NCBI GenBank assembly: GCA_001779115.1
Contig: MFJF01000010.1
Coordinates: 1 to 35,061, forward strand
Direction of reading: 5' to 3'
Length of the DNA stretch: 35,061 bases
From: Candidatus Gottesmanbacteria bacterium RIFCSPHIGHO2_01_FULL_40_15
Lineage (GTDB): Bacteria > Patescibacteriota > Microgenomatia > 2-02-FULL-39-11
This document shows positions 15,836 to 24,370 of the stretch, in pieces (positions within the stretch are counted from its first letter, which is position 1; each line of letters starts with the position of its first letter). Under the pieces are notes generated by a model. The model saw nothing but the letters and a program-made list of their open reading frames with translations. It did not search any database and had not been told where the DNA came from. Both the position numbers and the translations under genes were made by a program.

Positions 15836-15848
15836 TTATAAATTAAGA

Positions 15849-17720
15849 TTATTGAACCGGAACAGCAGATATTACGGACCGATAGAGGTAATAAAAATAG
15901 TCAACAGGCTTTACTTTTTGGAAAATCAGGACTTTCGGATGATCATAAACGGTAAAAGTTTCGTCGGAATAGTCGTCGTTAAAACTTATTCCCGGTAACA
16001 GACACCGCTGGTCTTTGACAGCAATGTTACCGTAACGGGACAAGGGCGGGGTTAAACAAATACTAATTGATTTTGGAAACGGGATGTTAGGCCGTGAAGT
16101 AAATTCGGCAATTTTATTAAAACCTAATGAACCGTCAAAAAGAGACCTGTAAAAATTGTAAGTCAGGGGATATTTTTCAGGAACAGTCATTATAGAACCG
16201 TAGAGCCGGTTGCTGGTCAGAATAATATAATCAGTCCGGCGAAGCCTTTCGTCCATTAACCGCCATTTATCCTCGTTGTCTTCGTTATACAAGGGAAATT
16301 CAATACTGTTATATCTTTCGCGAAGCATACCCGGTTGGGACAAGGATACGGGAAGGAAATCATCCCAGTGTTCACCTGAGAGGTTGGAACCCGACGGAAT
16401 ATTTTGATATATCCAGGAGGATGCCTGAACACGGGTATGAGGCCGGGAATAAATAGATATAAATGAAACGGGATAGATCAAAATTAGTAGCATGAAGATG
16501 AAAACCGACACGATAAACAATTTCCTTTTTTGACTGACCCAAGATATAATCCGGGAGAAAAACAGGGCGGTTAAAACAGCCAGGAAAGGATAAAGCGGAT
16601 AAAAATACCTTAATGCCTTAACGAACTGACGCCCCTGATAACCGAAAAGAATTAATACCCATAAAAGGGCAAGAAACAGCGAGAAAACATTTTGTTTTTC
16701 CCAAAATGTAAATTTTCTTTTATAAACCTGCCAGGTAAATTCCTTAAGAAAGTATATAACAGCCGCCAGTGCAGTTATGCCCAATGGTAATCCCAATCCC
16801 CAAAGCATTATGTTTTTAAGAGGGAAAAGATACGGCCTGGTTTTTATCCATTGAATTGAGGGGGGGAAATAAGAGTCCGGGTTATCAAATGATTTTAACT
16901 GTTTCCAATTATCAATAATTTTAGGATTTAAAGAAAATGAAATAATTTTACTATCGGAAAAAAGATAAGGGTATGAGAGTCTGACAGTAAGATAAGCGGA
17001 GACGGAAATTAGAGTAAGAACAAGAATTACCAAAGACAGATTTTTTGAGCGTAAAAAAATCCTGAATAAACCAAGGGCAATAACAGGCAAAAAAAGAAGG
17101 GCTGATATTTTGGAAGAAACGGACAAACCTAAGGAAATACCGAGAAGTAATACGATAAGGGTAAATATTTTGGAATTTTGCGGGTTTTTACCAGATAAAC
17201 TGAGTAATACGGTAAGAAGTAGAAATGAAAAAGCGGTATAAAATGTCAGATAAGAATCAACCGCATAATAATGCGAAAGCTGGATGGGTAATACCATTGA
17301 ACCGTAAAAAAACATAGCCAGGTAGGGAAAAAATCGGGATTTATTTATCCTTTTGGCGATAAAAAAGACGACTATTACGGTCAAGGTATCCATCAGAGCA
17401 GACAGAAACCGGCCGGTTAAGGTCAAATTAGTGTAGTCGGCCTTATTTAAACCTTCGGCAATCATTTTAGTAAAAAAAACTGGAAATGAGCCGTAAACAA
17501 AGAAGTTGTAACCCCGATTTTGAGGATTTAAGGGAGACGACTTTGTATCCAAATACTGCCAGAGATTTTCAGGCCAGGATATGGCACCTGAAACCATAGT
17601 GAGAAACCTTTCGTCAGGATGGAAATGCTGATCCTGGTCCCAATTGATCCCGTAAAATCTGAAAATAGAGGCCAGTATTAATATACAGAAGAATAACAGT
17701 AAGTTTATTTTTCCAATCAT
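15849..17720 (-). CDS. GT39/PMT-like membrane glycosyltransferase
   Basis: This 623-aa protein has a first helix, then NWDQDQHFHPDERFLTMVSGAI (residues about 29-50) with the HPDER motif of a GT39-like catalytic loop, and about a dozen helices. A ~200-residue extracytoplasmic C-terminal domain includes RVQASSWIYQNIPSGSNLSGEHWDD. The C-terminal part ending …ETFTVYDHPKVLIFQK closely parallels the enzyme encoded at 19253-21178 (…ETFTVFDHPVIRIYKK), so these two are paralogues. The ATG overlaps the upstream stop as ATGA. Last gene of the minus-strand glycan operon. Confidence 0.77.
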   Translation of the reverse strand: MIGKINLLLFFCILILASIFRFYGINWDQDQHFHPDERFLTMVSGAISWPENLWQYLDTKSSPLNPQNRGYNFFVYGSFPVFFTKMIAEGLNKADYTNLTLTGRFLSALMDTLTVIVVFFIAKRINKSRFFPYLAMFFYGSMVLPIQLSHYYAVDSYLTFYTAFSFLLLTVLLSLSGKNPQNSKIFTLIVLLLGISLGLSVSSKISALLFLPVIALGLFRIFLRSKNLSLVILVLTLISVSAYLTVRLSYPYLFSDSKIISFSLNPKIIDNWKQLKSFDNPDSYFPPSIQWIKTRPYLFPLKNIMLWGLGLPLGITALAAVIYFLKEFTWQVYKRKFTFWEKQNVFSLFLALLWVLILFGYQGRQFVKALRYFYPLYPFLAVLTALFFSRIISWVSQKRKLFIVSVFIFMLLILIYPVSFISIYSRPHTRVQASSWIYQNIPSGSNLSGEHWDDFLPVSLSQPGMLRERYNSIEFPLYNEDNEDKWRLMDERLRRTDYIILTSNRLYGSIMTVPEKYPLTYNFYRSLFDGSLGFNKIAEFTSRPNIPFPKSISICLTPPLSRYGNIAVKDQRCLLPGISFNDDYSDETFTVYDHPKVLIFQKVKPVDYFYYLYRSVISAVPVQ

Positions 17721-19186
17721 ACAGAGATACTTTTTTTACTTAATCGAATAAGGGTAAAGCCGTTTTGGACAGGCCAAGTTTTATCAATATTATATTTTCC
17801 AAATGATGATAATTCCCAAATTTTAATTTTTTCCAGAAGAATTCCCGGTTGACTTAGAATATAGAGATATTTTGCTTTATCGTACTGATTTACAGATAGA
17901 GGAGCAATGTTCCAGATGTTTAAGAAGTACCTTATAGGCAAACCCTGGTTTTGAGCATCAACGATCATGACTACATTATAATTTTTTTCATTTTGTTTTT
18001 TTATATCAGTGAAGATGATTTCTGCTGATTTTTTCGTACCGGGAAGATTCCATCCTTCTGTCATTGTCCAGCCGTGATTTTCTAAAAGACCGTAAGCGGA
18101 TAAATTATACAGAAACAAAAACAGCATAGTAAATATTACAAGGGGGTAGATTGGTACAAATTTAAAAGTATTTCTTAACTTTTCAATAAAACTGGCAGTT
18201 AATATAAACAGGGGGATAAATGAAGTTATCAGATAATGAGATACATTTTCCCTTACGATGAGCGCAGTAAAAATAAAGGTTGATATTATCTGGAGAACAG
18301 ACAGTTTGTCAAATATTTTTAATTTATTTCTGTATATCAGAAGAGCCGGAAGAAGCGCCGTCAAATATATGATACTCAGATAACCATTTCCGGCAAAAAA
18401 AAGTTGCGCAATTGAATTACGCCAATAATTTAACAGATTGAATTGGGAGTGGGGACCGGGTTGGTTGAATGAAGAGATAAAAGAAAAGAGCATTTTAGTC
18501 TGAAAAAATTCATGGCGCAACTCAAATATAATCATCGGAAGAAAACCGATGAAGAAACCGAAAAGTATAAAAATGAAATATTTAAGAATTAATTTTCTTT
18601 CTATAAAAAGCCACGGAATCAGAAAAGCATAAATAATTAATGCCAGCGCTGAGTAGTGAATTTGAAGAGTAAAACCCAAGAGAAAACCGAAAATAAGACA
18701 TAATGTCTTTTGGAAATGCTGAACCAGTTTTAGGGAGACAAAGAATGTAAATGTTGAGAAAAAAAGAGGAAAATAAGCTAACATAGTTTGGCGGGAATAT
18801 CTAACTAAAAGCGGTGATAAGGCCATAAACACAACTGAAAAGAGACCGATATTTTGATTGTCCGAGTATTTAAAAAGCAGATAAATCAGTAAAATTGCGC
18901 CAAGTTGAAGAACGGTTTGAAATACACCTCCGGCAACCGGATCGAATTTCAATAAATAAAGGATTGGGGCCATTAGATAGTACATAACAGCTCCGTTTCT
19001 AATCTCTGATACAGATGTTTTAATACCGATGAGAGTAAATTTACCCTGCAATATTTGATAAGTTCCTTCCAGTTCAATTGCCTGATCAGCCAGAAAAGTT
19101 CCTAATTGGTTGATTCTGTATAATCTGAGGGAAGCGGCTATCAATATAATCGCGATAAATAGTATTAAAGTTTTATATTTATTCAT
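17717..19186 (-). CDS. GT39-like membrane glycosyltransferase
   Basis: This ~489-aa polytopic protein has an N-terminal helix ILFIAIILIAASLRLYRI, then the loop TFLADQAIELEGTYQILQGKFTLIG with the conserved acidic residues of a GT39/PMT-type catalytic loop, and about ten more helices. Its C-terminal domain is shorter than that of the neighbours. I give the ATG at 19186. An in-frame TTG at 19207 has a GAAGG-like ribosome site 4 nt upstream and cannot be excluded. It overlaps the following gene by 4 nt. Confidence 0.72.
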   Translation of the reverse strand: MNKYKTLILFIAIILIAASLRLYRINQLGTFLADQAIELEGTYQILQGKFTLIGIKTSVSEIRNGAVMYYLMAPILYLLKFDPVAGGVFQTVLQLGAILLIYLLFKYSDNQNIGLFSVVFMALSPLLVRYSRQTMLAYFPLFFSTFTFFVSLKLVQHFQKTLCLIFGFLLGFTLQIHYSALALIIYAFLIPWLFIERKLILKYFIFILFGFFIGFLPMIIFELRHEFFQTKMLFSFISSFNQPGPHSQFNLLNYWRNSIAQLFFAGNGYLSIIYLTALLPALLIYRNKLKIFDKLSVLQIISTFIFTALIVRENVSHYLITSFIPLFILTASFIEKLRNTFKFVPIYPLVIFTMLFLFLYNLSAYGLLENHGWTMTEGWNLPGTKKSAEIIFTDIKKQNEKNYNVVMIVDAQNQGLPIRYFLNIWNIAPLSVNQYDKAKYLYILSQPGILLEKIKIWELSSFGKYNIDKTWPVQNGFTLIRLSKKSISV

Positions 19187-19252
19187 AAAGGACGGGACTT
19201 TTTCCAATTATCCTTCAATATTGCGCATGACAAAATGAGTTTTTCAACAAAC

Positions 19253-21178
19253 TCAATTATCGTTTTGGAATAATGAGTGATATTTGTTTATACTCAGAGG
19301 TCTTATTTTTTTATAAATTCTTATGACAGGATGATCAAAAACGGTGAAAGTTTCTTCCGCATCTTCATCAGGAAATACAAGATTAAACGGACCTAAAGTT
19401 AAACCGGGATAAGATGAAAATTCCATTATTTTTTCAAATCCCAATGCTCCGGAAAACAATAATTGATAATATTTTGTAGTCAGTTTATATTGTTGCGGCA
19501 TTCTTGTGTGATTTTTAAATATTCTTCTTGACGGAATGAAAATGTAATCAGCCTGTTCCAGATGTTTTAAAAGTTCCAGATAAAGCTGGCCCCGTTCATC
19601 CAAATGATAGAAATCGAAAGATATGACAGTAAAGTCGCGATTGGGGATAGCCGATCTTTCGGGCGGCAGACCCAATGGAATGTCAACAACATTGGCGGTT
19701 TCCGAAAGTATATAGGAGCGGGACGGAAGACTTTGGTAAATCCATTCGGAAGCTTCTTCCCTGGTGTCTTTTTCCGCATAAATACTTACAAAAGCCAATC
19801 CGGGAAGGAGACAGAGAAATGTAAGAACCGTTAAAATTCTGAAAGAGACAAATTTCTTTTCCACAAAAAAATTAAACAAAAATCCGGTAAACAGAACAAA
19901 AAAAGGAAATACCGGTGTCATAAAGCGTGTCCATTTGGCGAAAAGTACGGCATTGGGGATTATATAAACCAGAAATGAAAAGGACAAAATTATTAAGTGT
20001 ATTCCGGATTCATTTTTCATAAATTTTTTGGCGGTACGGGTAAATAATGAAGAAATCGTTACCAGCAGTAAAATAACAAATCCCAATAATCCTGATATAA
20101 AGACAGGCCAGCCAAGAGCGTAGGGGAATACTTTGCGGATCTGGAAAAGGAAAGGGACCGAATCAACAAATTGCCGGGTATAGAAAGCTTCATATTTACC
20201 CAGGGCGACGTCCCTTTCATAACCAAATACGGCCGATTTAAAATTGGTAAATTCTACCAGATTATAGGGTGATGACAGGACAAAAATAATACCGATTAAG
20301 CCGGTCAGAAATATTCCGATGAAAACAAGATTTAATAAGCATTGCCAATCAGGAGTGATTTTCCCTATATAAGGCGGCTTTTTTTTGAATTTAATCTTCA
20401 AATTTTTTATTAAAGATAACATAAGGGTCAGACAGGGGGGGAAAAGAAATATAAGACCCGTAAGTTTTGATCCTAATGACAATCCGATGGAGAGCGCAAT
20501 CAGAAAGCTGATTATGACAATTTTACCAACCGGAATTTTTTTCCCGAAATTATTAATTCTGAACAGATCAAACGACCAGTAAAGGCTGGTCAGGAAGAAT
20601 AGTGTCAGAAGTGATTCGGTTGTTCCGAAGTGGGATGACTGAATAAGTCCCGGAACGAATACAGTTATAAGTGCTACCAGAAGGGGAATATAACCGGAGA
20701 GCAGTTTTTTGGCAATAAGGTAGACCATAAGAACCGTCAAAACAGACGTAACTGCTGACCAGAAACGTAACCAGTAAACAGCTGAGGGAAAATCAGTTGT
20801 AAGACGGGAGGAATTAACAACAAGTTCGGTATTGAATAAAGAGGCTACCGGTTTAGTAATTTGATCACTAATAAAGCTGAGGTAAAGAGGAAATTGCCCG
20901 TAAGCAAAGAAATGAGGATTAAGGGAACAACCATCAGCGTCGGGAGTATAAGAGCGTCCAGCGTTTATTGTTTCCGGCGAAAATTCTGAGAGAAGACATA
21001 AGGGAATCGAGGAAAGTTTGGCCGGAAGTATGAAACGGGTTACAGCAACAGCCATATTGCGTTCATCCGGATTAAAGAAATAGGGTGAATCATGCATGAT
21101 ATTGTAGAAGCGAAGAAAAGAAGCAAGAACCAGGATTAATAAAAGGGATAAAGTTTCCGTTTTTTTAATAAATTTCAT
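19253..21178 (-). CDS. GT39/PMT-like membrane glycosyltransferase
   Basis: This 641-aa protein begins MKFIKKTETLSLLLILVLASFLRFYNI; the ATG lies 1 nt after the UbiA stop. A longer frame into the UbiA gene exists but would encode a basic non-family extension and is rejected. The loop PYFFNPDERNMAVAVTRF has the N-P-D-E-R catalytic-loop pattern, followed by about 11-12 helices and an extracytoplasmic C-terminal domain. It is paralogous to the 15849-17720 product. Its coupling to the UbiA-like gene suggests that it uses the lipid-linked sugar made by that enzyme. Confidence 0.78.
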   Translation of the reverse strand: MKFIKKTETLSLLLILVLASFLRFYNIMHDSPYFFNPDERNMAVAVTRFILPAKLSSIPLCLLSEFSPETINAGRSYTPDADGCSLNPHFFAYGQFPLYLSFISDQITKPVASLFNTELVVNSSRLTTDFPSAVYWLRFWSAVTSVLTVLMVYLIAKKLLSGYIPLLVALITVFVPGLIQSSHFGTTESLLTLFFLTSLYWSFDLFRINNFGKKIPVGKIVIISFLIALSIGLSLGSKLTGLIFLFPPCLTLMLSLIKNLKIKFKKKPPYIGKITPDWQCLLNLVFIGIFLTGLIGIIFVLSSPYNLVEFTNFKSAVFGYERDVALGKYEAFYTRQFVDSVPFLFQIRKVFPYALGWPVFISGLLGFVILLLVTISSLFTRTAKKFMKNESGIHLIILSFSFLVYIIPNAVLFAKWTRFMTPVFPFFVLFTGFLFNFFVEKKFVSFRILTVLTFLCLLPGLAFVSIYAEKDTREEASEWIYQSLPSRSYILSETANVVDIPLGLPPERSAIPNRDFTVISFDFYHLDERGQLYLELLKHLEQADYIFIPSRRIFKNHTRMPQQYKLTTKYYQLLFSGALGFEKIMEFSSYPGLTLGPFNLVFPDEDAEETFTVFDHPVIRIYKKIRPLSINKYHSLFQNDN

Positions 21179-21179
21179 T

Positions 21180-22100
21180 TCAGAGGATGTAGAGAATACT
21201 GATGACAGCAAGTCCCCAAACAATAATGGCAACCACCAGCGGTATATCTGTCGTGACAATTTTTTCAGGCTGTTCAGCTTCTTTTCCTTCATAGGCAAGT
21301 TGCGCGTACCGCATAAGTCCGAAAAGAATGAACGGAATGGTAATAACCATCCATTTGCGGTTTAAGGCCTCCGGGAAGACATCCACCAGGAATTGTCTGA
21401 ACGGGGTTGAAAATTTAGGAGGTTCTTCCAAAAAAGTAAACAGGGAATAGGCGATTATTGAAGCTGAACCGAACATGGAAGTATAAGAATCCAACAATCT
21501 ATCCCGATATTGAAAGAGGGCGGGTCTGGTTTGGGGACCCCGGCGCAAAAGCTCGGCATGTCTTTTTGTCGCAGCTACAAACAGGGCAACAAAAAGTATT
21601 GTCAGAAACAGCCAAAATGGCAGATGGAAACCGGTAACTACTTCTCCAGCATAAGCCCTTAAAATAAAAGATAAAGCTATTCCGAAGATATCAAAAACAG
21701 CATGTTTTTTAAAAAGCAGCGAATAGAAAATATGAAGCAGGATAAACATCAGGGCAACTCCAAAAAAAGACAGTGAAAGAAGCAAAGAGGCGATAAGCCC
21801 AAAAAAACCCAGAAGAAATGCTATTTCAGCAGCCCTATTTACGGGAAGTTTTCCGGAAGCCAGAGGCCTATTTTTCTTAAGGGGATGAAGCCGGTCAAAT
21901 CTGAGATCAATAATATCATTAAAAAGGTAAGATGAGCTTGACAGGGCGCAAAAAATAATAAATCCCAGAGCGCTCATCCAAAAATAATAGGGAGTAAACA
22001 ATTCACCGGTAAAAATAATAGCAGCGAAAAGTACTAGATTTTTAATCCATTGGTTAGGACGGAGAGCTCGGATTGCAGGATTATCAAACAGATTTTTCAT
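21180..22100 (-). CDS. UbiA-family prenyltransferase, decaprenyl-phosphate phosphoribosyltransferase-like
   Basis: This 306-aa protein has about nine helices. RPNQWIKNLVLFAAIIF (14-30), NDIIDLRFDRLHP (61-73) and KNRPLASGKLP (76-86) are the signatures of the DPPR-synthase branch of UbiA enzymes, including the NDxxDxxxD metal site. Mycobacterial relatives attach 5-phosphoribose from PRPP to decaprenyl phosphate, the first step to the arabinofuranose donor. Here it is followed directly by a GT-C gene and preceded by an FAD oxidoreductase gene, which fits a lipid-linked pentose pathway. That pathway is an inference; the family also contains other polyprenyl-sugar enzymes. Confidence 0.8.
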   Translation of the reverse strand: MKNLFDNPAIRALRPNQWIKNLVLFAAIIFTGELFTPYYFWMSALGFIIFCALSSSSYLFNDIIDLRFDRLHPLKKNRPLASGKLPVNRAAEIAFLLGFFGLIASLLLSLSFFGVALMFILLHIFYSLLFKKHAVFDIFGIALSFILRAYAGEVVTGFHLPFWLFLTILFVALFVAATKRHAELLRRGPQTRPALFQYRDRLLDSYTSMFGSASIIAYSLFTFLEEPPKFSTPFRQFLVDVFPEALNRKWMVITIPFILFGLMRYAQLAYEGKEAEQPEKIVTTDIPLVVAIIVWGLAVISILYIL

Positions 22101-22140
22101 TTATTCTTAATTGGAATTGTAGGGAAATAACGTTGAAGAT

Positions 22141-23388
22141 TCAAGATTTAAGAACTTCATCGGCGACTTGAAAGCCCAGTTCTATGGCATAGTTGGTTCC
22201 CCTGTCCCAAGGGTAAACCATGTCCATATTGGCAAGAAATACGTTTTTAACAGGAGTTTTAAAATCCGGTTTAATTTTTGAGTAGTTTTGAAGGACAACC
22301 GGTTGGGCGAAAGGTCCTAAGAACATGTGCAGACTGAAAGTGGGGGGTTGAAGATTAAAACGGGGATTAATTTTTTTTATGAAGGGAAAATAGATTTTAA
22401 AAAGCTTTTCCTTAGTTAATTTTGTATAAGGATGATCGGGAGGCAGATAATTTGCAAACCAAGTCAGATGTTTATTCCCATAATGAATTTTGTCAACAAA
22501 ATTAGTGTGGGCAATGACTCCGATAAAAGGAAAACTGCGGTCATTTATATTAAGCCAATACTGGTTTTCAAGAATTTTATCCGGAGTTTCAAGAAGGAGA
22601 TTAAGCGCGTGAAGATGAGGTATACTATTGAGTCTTTTTTTATAAGCCGGGGGGAGGCGGGGAAAAAGTAAAGTAAAGATTTTGGAAGGAGCAGTAAAGA
22701 TTATTTTATCAAAATCAGTAATTTTTTCCTTTTTGAAAGGAGTATTCAGTTTAACGGATCCTTTGTTTTTTTTAATTTCTTCAGCCATTTTTTCTAATAA
22801 TCTCTGGTAGCCCCCTTTGAGATAGACGAGTTTGGGAGTTCTTTTTTTTATCCTGGCCCAAAACCAGGCCATATTTACTCCGGAAGCAAAGGGACCGAAC
22901 TTTCCTTCAAAAAGAGGTTTCCATAAAATATTGAAGATGTTATTGCCGAAATATTTCGGCAGCCATTTAAACGCCGTAGTTTTTTCGAGATTTAAAGCAA
23001 GTGTGACCGGTAAAATTTTAAGATATGCCAATACAATTGCGCATCTTACTCTTTCAGGAACAGTAAGATGGGGGAAGGTAAGCACGTCTTTGGGGGAGTT
23101 GAAAGGAGAAATCCTTTTTTTAAAATAAACGGACGTTAGGGGTGAGGGTATCAACATATCTTTTTGGAAACCAAGTTCTTTTATCAGCGAGAGAGCAGAT
23201 TGATCATTGGTAAACCAATGATGGTAGTGTTTCTCCAATGTCCAATGCCAACCCTTTTTCTTAAAGCCGGCAGCCAAACCGCCAAGCGTCCTTTCTTTTT
23301 CAAAAACCGTTACCTTCTGGTTGTTGCGGCTAAGTTTTAGAGCGGCAGACAAACCGGTAAAACCGGCACCGATAACAGCAATTTTCAT
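22141..23388 (-). CDS. FAD-dependent oxidoreductase (amine-oxidase/HemY-like)
   Basis: This 415-aa protein has an N-terminal dinucleotide-binding motif IGAGFTGLSAALKLSRNNQKVTVFEKERTLGGLAAGF (residues 6-42) and a C-terminal FAD-closing segment NVFLANMDMVYPWDRGTNYAIELG. This is the NAD(P)-binding-8/amino-oxidase fold shared by protoporphyrinogen oxidases, phytoene desaturases and UDP-galactopyranose mutase relatives. No heme genes are near. Being upstream of the UbiA and GT-C genes, it may oxidise or epimerise a lipid-linked sugar, but it is not a member of the DprE1 family. A TAAAAT -10 ends 7 nt before the ATG, suggesting a leaderless transcript. Confidence 0.75.
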   Translation of the reverse strand: MKIAVIGAGFTGLSAALKLSRNNQKVTVFEKERTLGGLAAGFKKKGWHWTLEKHYHHWFTNDQSALSLIKELGFQKDMLIPSPLTSVYFKKRISPFNSPKDVLTFPHLTVPERVRCAIVLAYLKILPVTLALNLEKTTAFKWLPKYFGNNIFNILWKPLFEGKFGPFASGVNMAWFWARIKKRTPKLVYLKGGYQRLLEKMAEEIKKNKGSVKLNTPFKKEKITDFDKIIFTAPSKIFTLLFPRLPPAYKKRLNSIPHLHALNLLLETPDKILENQYWLNINDRSFPFIGVIAHTNFVDKIHYGNKHLTWFANYLPPDHPYTKLTKEKLFKIYFPFIKKINPRFNLQPPTFSLHMFLGPFAQPVVLQNYSKIKPDFKTPVKNVFLANMDMVYPWDRGTNYAIELGFQVADEVLKS

Positions 23389-23442
23389 GGATTTATTTTA
23401 TAGCTTTTTTGGTCTATAAGAAAATATTTTTATATGCGGAAG

Positions 23443-23886
23443 TTATTCAACAAATTCAACAGAGGGGATATTAACGATGTCAATATTTGATGATACTTCT
23501 TTGGCAATGAGTTTGATTTTACCGGTTTCACGGCTTGAGACAAAGAATTCCGCCTGGCCGATGGTATTTGTGTCTGATGTATCGGACGGCATGATATTCA
23601 CGATGGGCGGGTCGGCTGATAATTTAACCGTCCTGTTAGGAAGGATACTTCCGTCGACACCCCTGATATAAACCGATACTTTTATTTTGGCCGGATCAAT
23701 TCTTGAGATATCACTTATTGAAACAATTTGGGGAAATACGACGGCAAAAGATTTAAGAGGAGAAGGAGCAACATTTTTGGCTTTTAGTATACTTGACAAC
23801 GGCTGATTAAGAGTGAAAGCGCCAATACCGATAAAAAAAAGAAGGAAGAATAAAGCTGATAATGCAATAAAGGTTTTATCTTTCAT
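23443..23886 (-). CDS. membrane-anchored protein with a bacterial Ig-like (Big-1) domain
   Basis: This 147-aa protein has an N-terminal hydrophobic helix (residues 6-28, no lipobox seen) followed by an extracytoplasmic domain. The strand pattern KVSVYIRGVDGSILPNRTVKLSADPP…GQAEFFVSSRETGKIKLIAKEV is that of invasin/intimin-type Ig-like domains. It is probably anchored to the membrane with the domain outside. It lies 54 nt upstream of the FAD-oxidoreductase gene on the same strand; whether the two are co-transcribed is unclear, because that gene has its own -10 box. Confidence 0.65.
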   Translation of the reverse strand: MKDKTFIALSALFFLLFFIGIGAFTLNQPLSSILKAKNVAPSPLKSFAVVFPQIVSISDISRIDPAKIKVSVYIRGVDGSILPNRTVKLSADPPIVNIMPSDTSDTNTIGQAEFFVSSRETGKIKLIAKEVSSNIDIVNIPSVEFVE

Positions 23887-23999
23887 GATTTATCTTTTTA
23901 GTTTGAAGCCTATTGACGCCCTAAAACATCTTGATTATGATTTTGACATTATCAGACGGAAAAGTCAACTACAGGCAGCTTAGTTACAATAAAATGAGG

Positions 24000-24028
24000 T
24001 TGACAAATATTTTCATTTTTGTCACACT
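24000..24028 (+). promoter_or_regulatory. promoter-like site before the structured RNA
   Basis: TTGACA is perfect at 24000-24005. The best -10 at 17-bp spacing is CACACT (24023-24028), which is weak. The predicted start (~24035) coincides with the start of a long pairing region. On the opposite strand, a TTGGAC-17 bp-TATTAA site near 24230-24260 would start an RNA at the other end, so the strand is not settled. Confidence 0.35.
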
Positions 24029-24033
24029 ATACA

Positions 24034-24232
24034 GTGGCCCTTCGGGGATTGAAGAAAAGACTTAAGAGTTTTTTCCTCTACAACCTCGGAATTGGGTACT
24101 CTCCGATTCAATCGGAGGGAAAGGGGTTAAAGTATTCCGGTACCTGAGGGTTCGGGATCTACCCTCCCAAAAACTTTTCGGGGAAAAATCTTAAGCCGAA
24201 CTTCTTTCTCGAGGGGTTTACAAATTGGATTA
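24034..24232 (+). ncRNA. candidate rod-shaped structured RNA upstream of rho
   Basis: The two ends of this ~200-nt gene-free block pair with each other. CTTAAGA (about 24061-24067) pairs with TCTTAAG (about 24189-24195), and TTTTTCC just inside the first pairs with GGAAAAA. GAAG pairs with CTTC and CCCT with AGGGG further out. The middle holds two hairpins: CTCCGA-TTCAA-TCGGAG (about 24103-24119) and GAGGGT…ACCCTC. A long imperfect rod with an open centre resembles 6S RNA in outline only; I see no conserved landmark. It could also be a long rho leader. No T tract closes it on either strand. Confidence 0.4.
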
Positions 24233-24283
24233 ATAAAAGACCTATATTCTAAGTCCAAATTAGGTTAAAGGGAAGAAATACAT

Positions 24284-24312
24284 TTGACAAAATTAGGAAA
24301 ATCTGATTAAAT
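24284..24312 (+). promoter_or_regulatory. rho promoter
   Basis: TTGACA (24284-24289), a 17-bp spacer and TTAAAT (24307-24312) preceded by TGA. The predicted start is about 24319, leaving a ~50-nt leader before the rho ATG. Confidence 0.65.
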
Positions 24313-24370
24313 ATATTAGTAACTGTTGGTAAATTCCTCTTTCAGAAAGTAACTTTTTCCAATATCATTC

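Noticed and set aside
15756-15998. 80-codon ORF across the repeat and the end of the minus-strand operon
   Set aside because: It is made of the tandem repeat (AMVTKKAMVTKK) and the antisense of a confident gene, with no ribosome site.
21179-21298. Longer N-terminus for the GT-C gene starting at 21298
   Set aside because: It would overlap 120 bp of the UbiA gene with a basic non-family extension; the ATG at 21178 directly follows the UbiA stop.
24034-24232. Assignment as tmRNA, RNase P RNA or SRP RNA
   Set aside because: None of the conserved sequence landmarks of these RNAs is visible on either strand.
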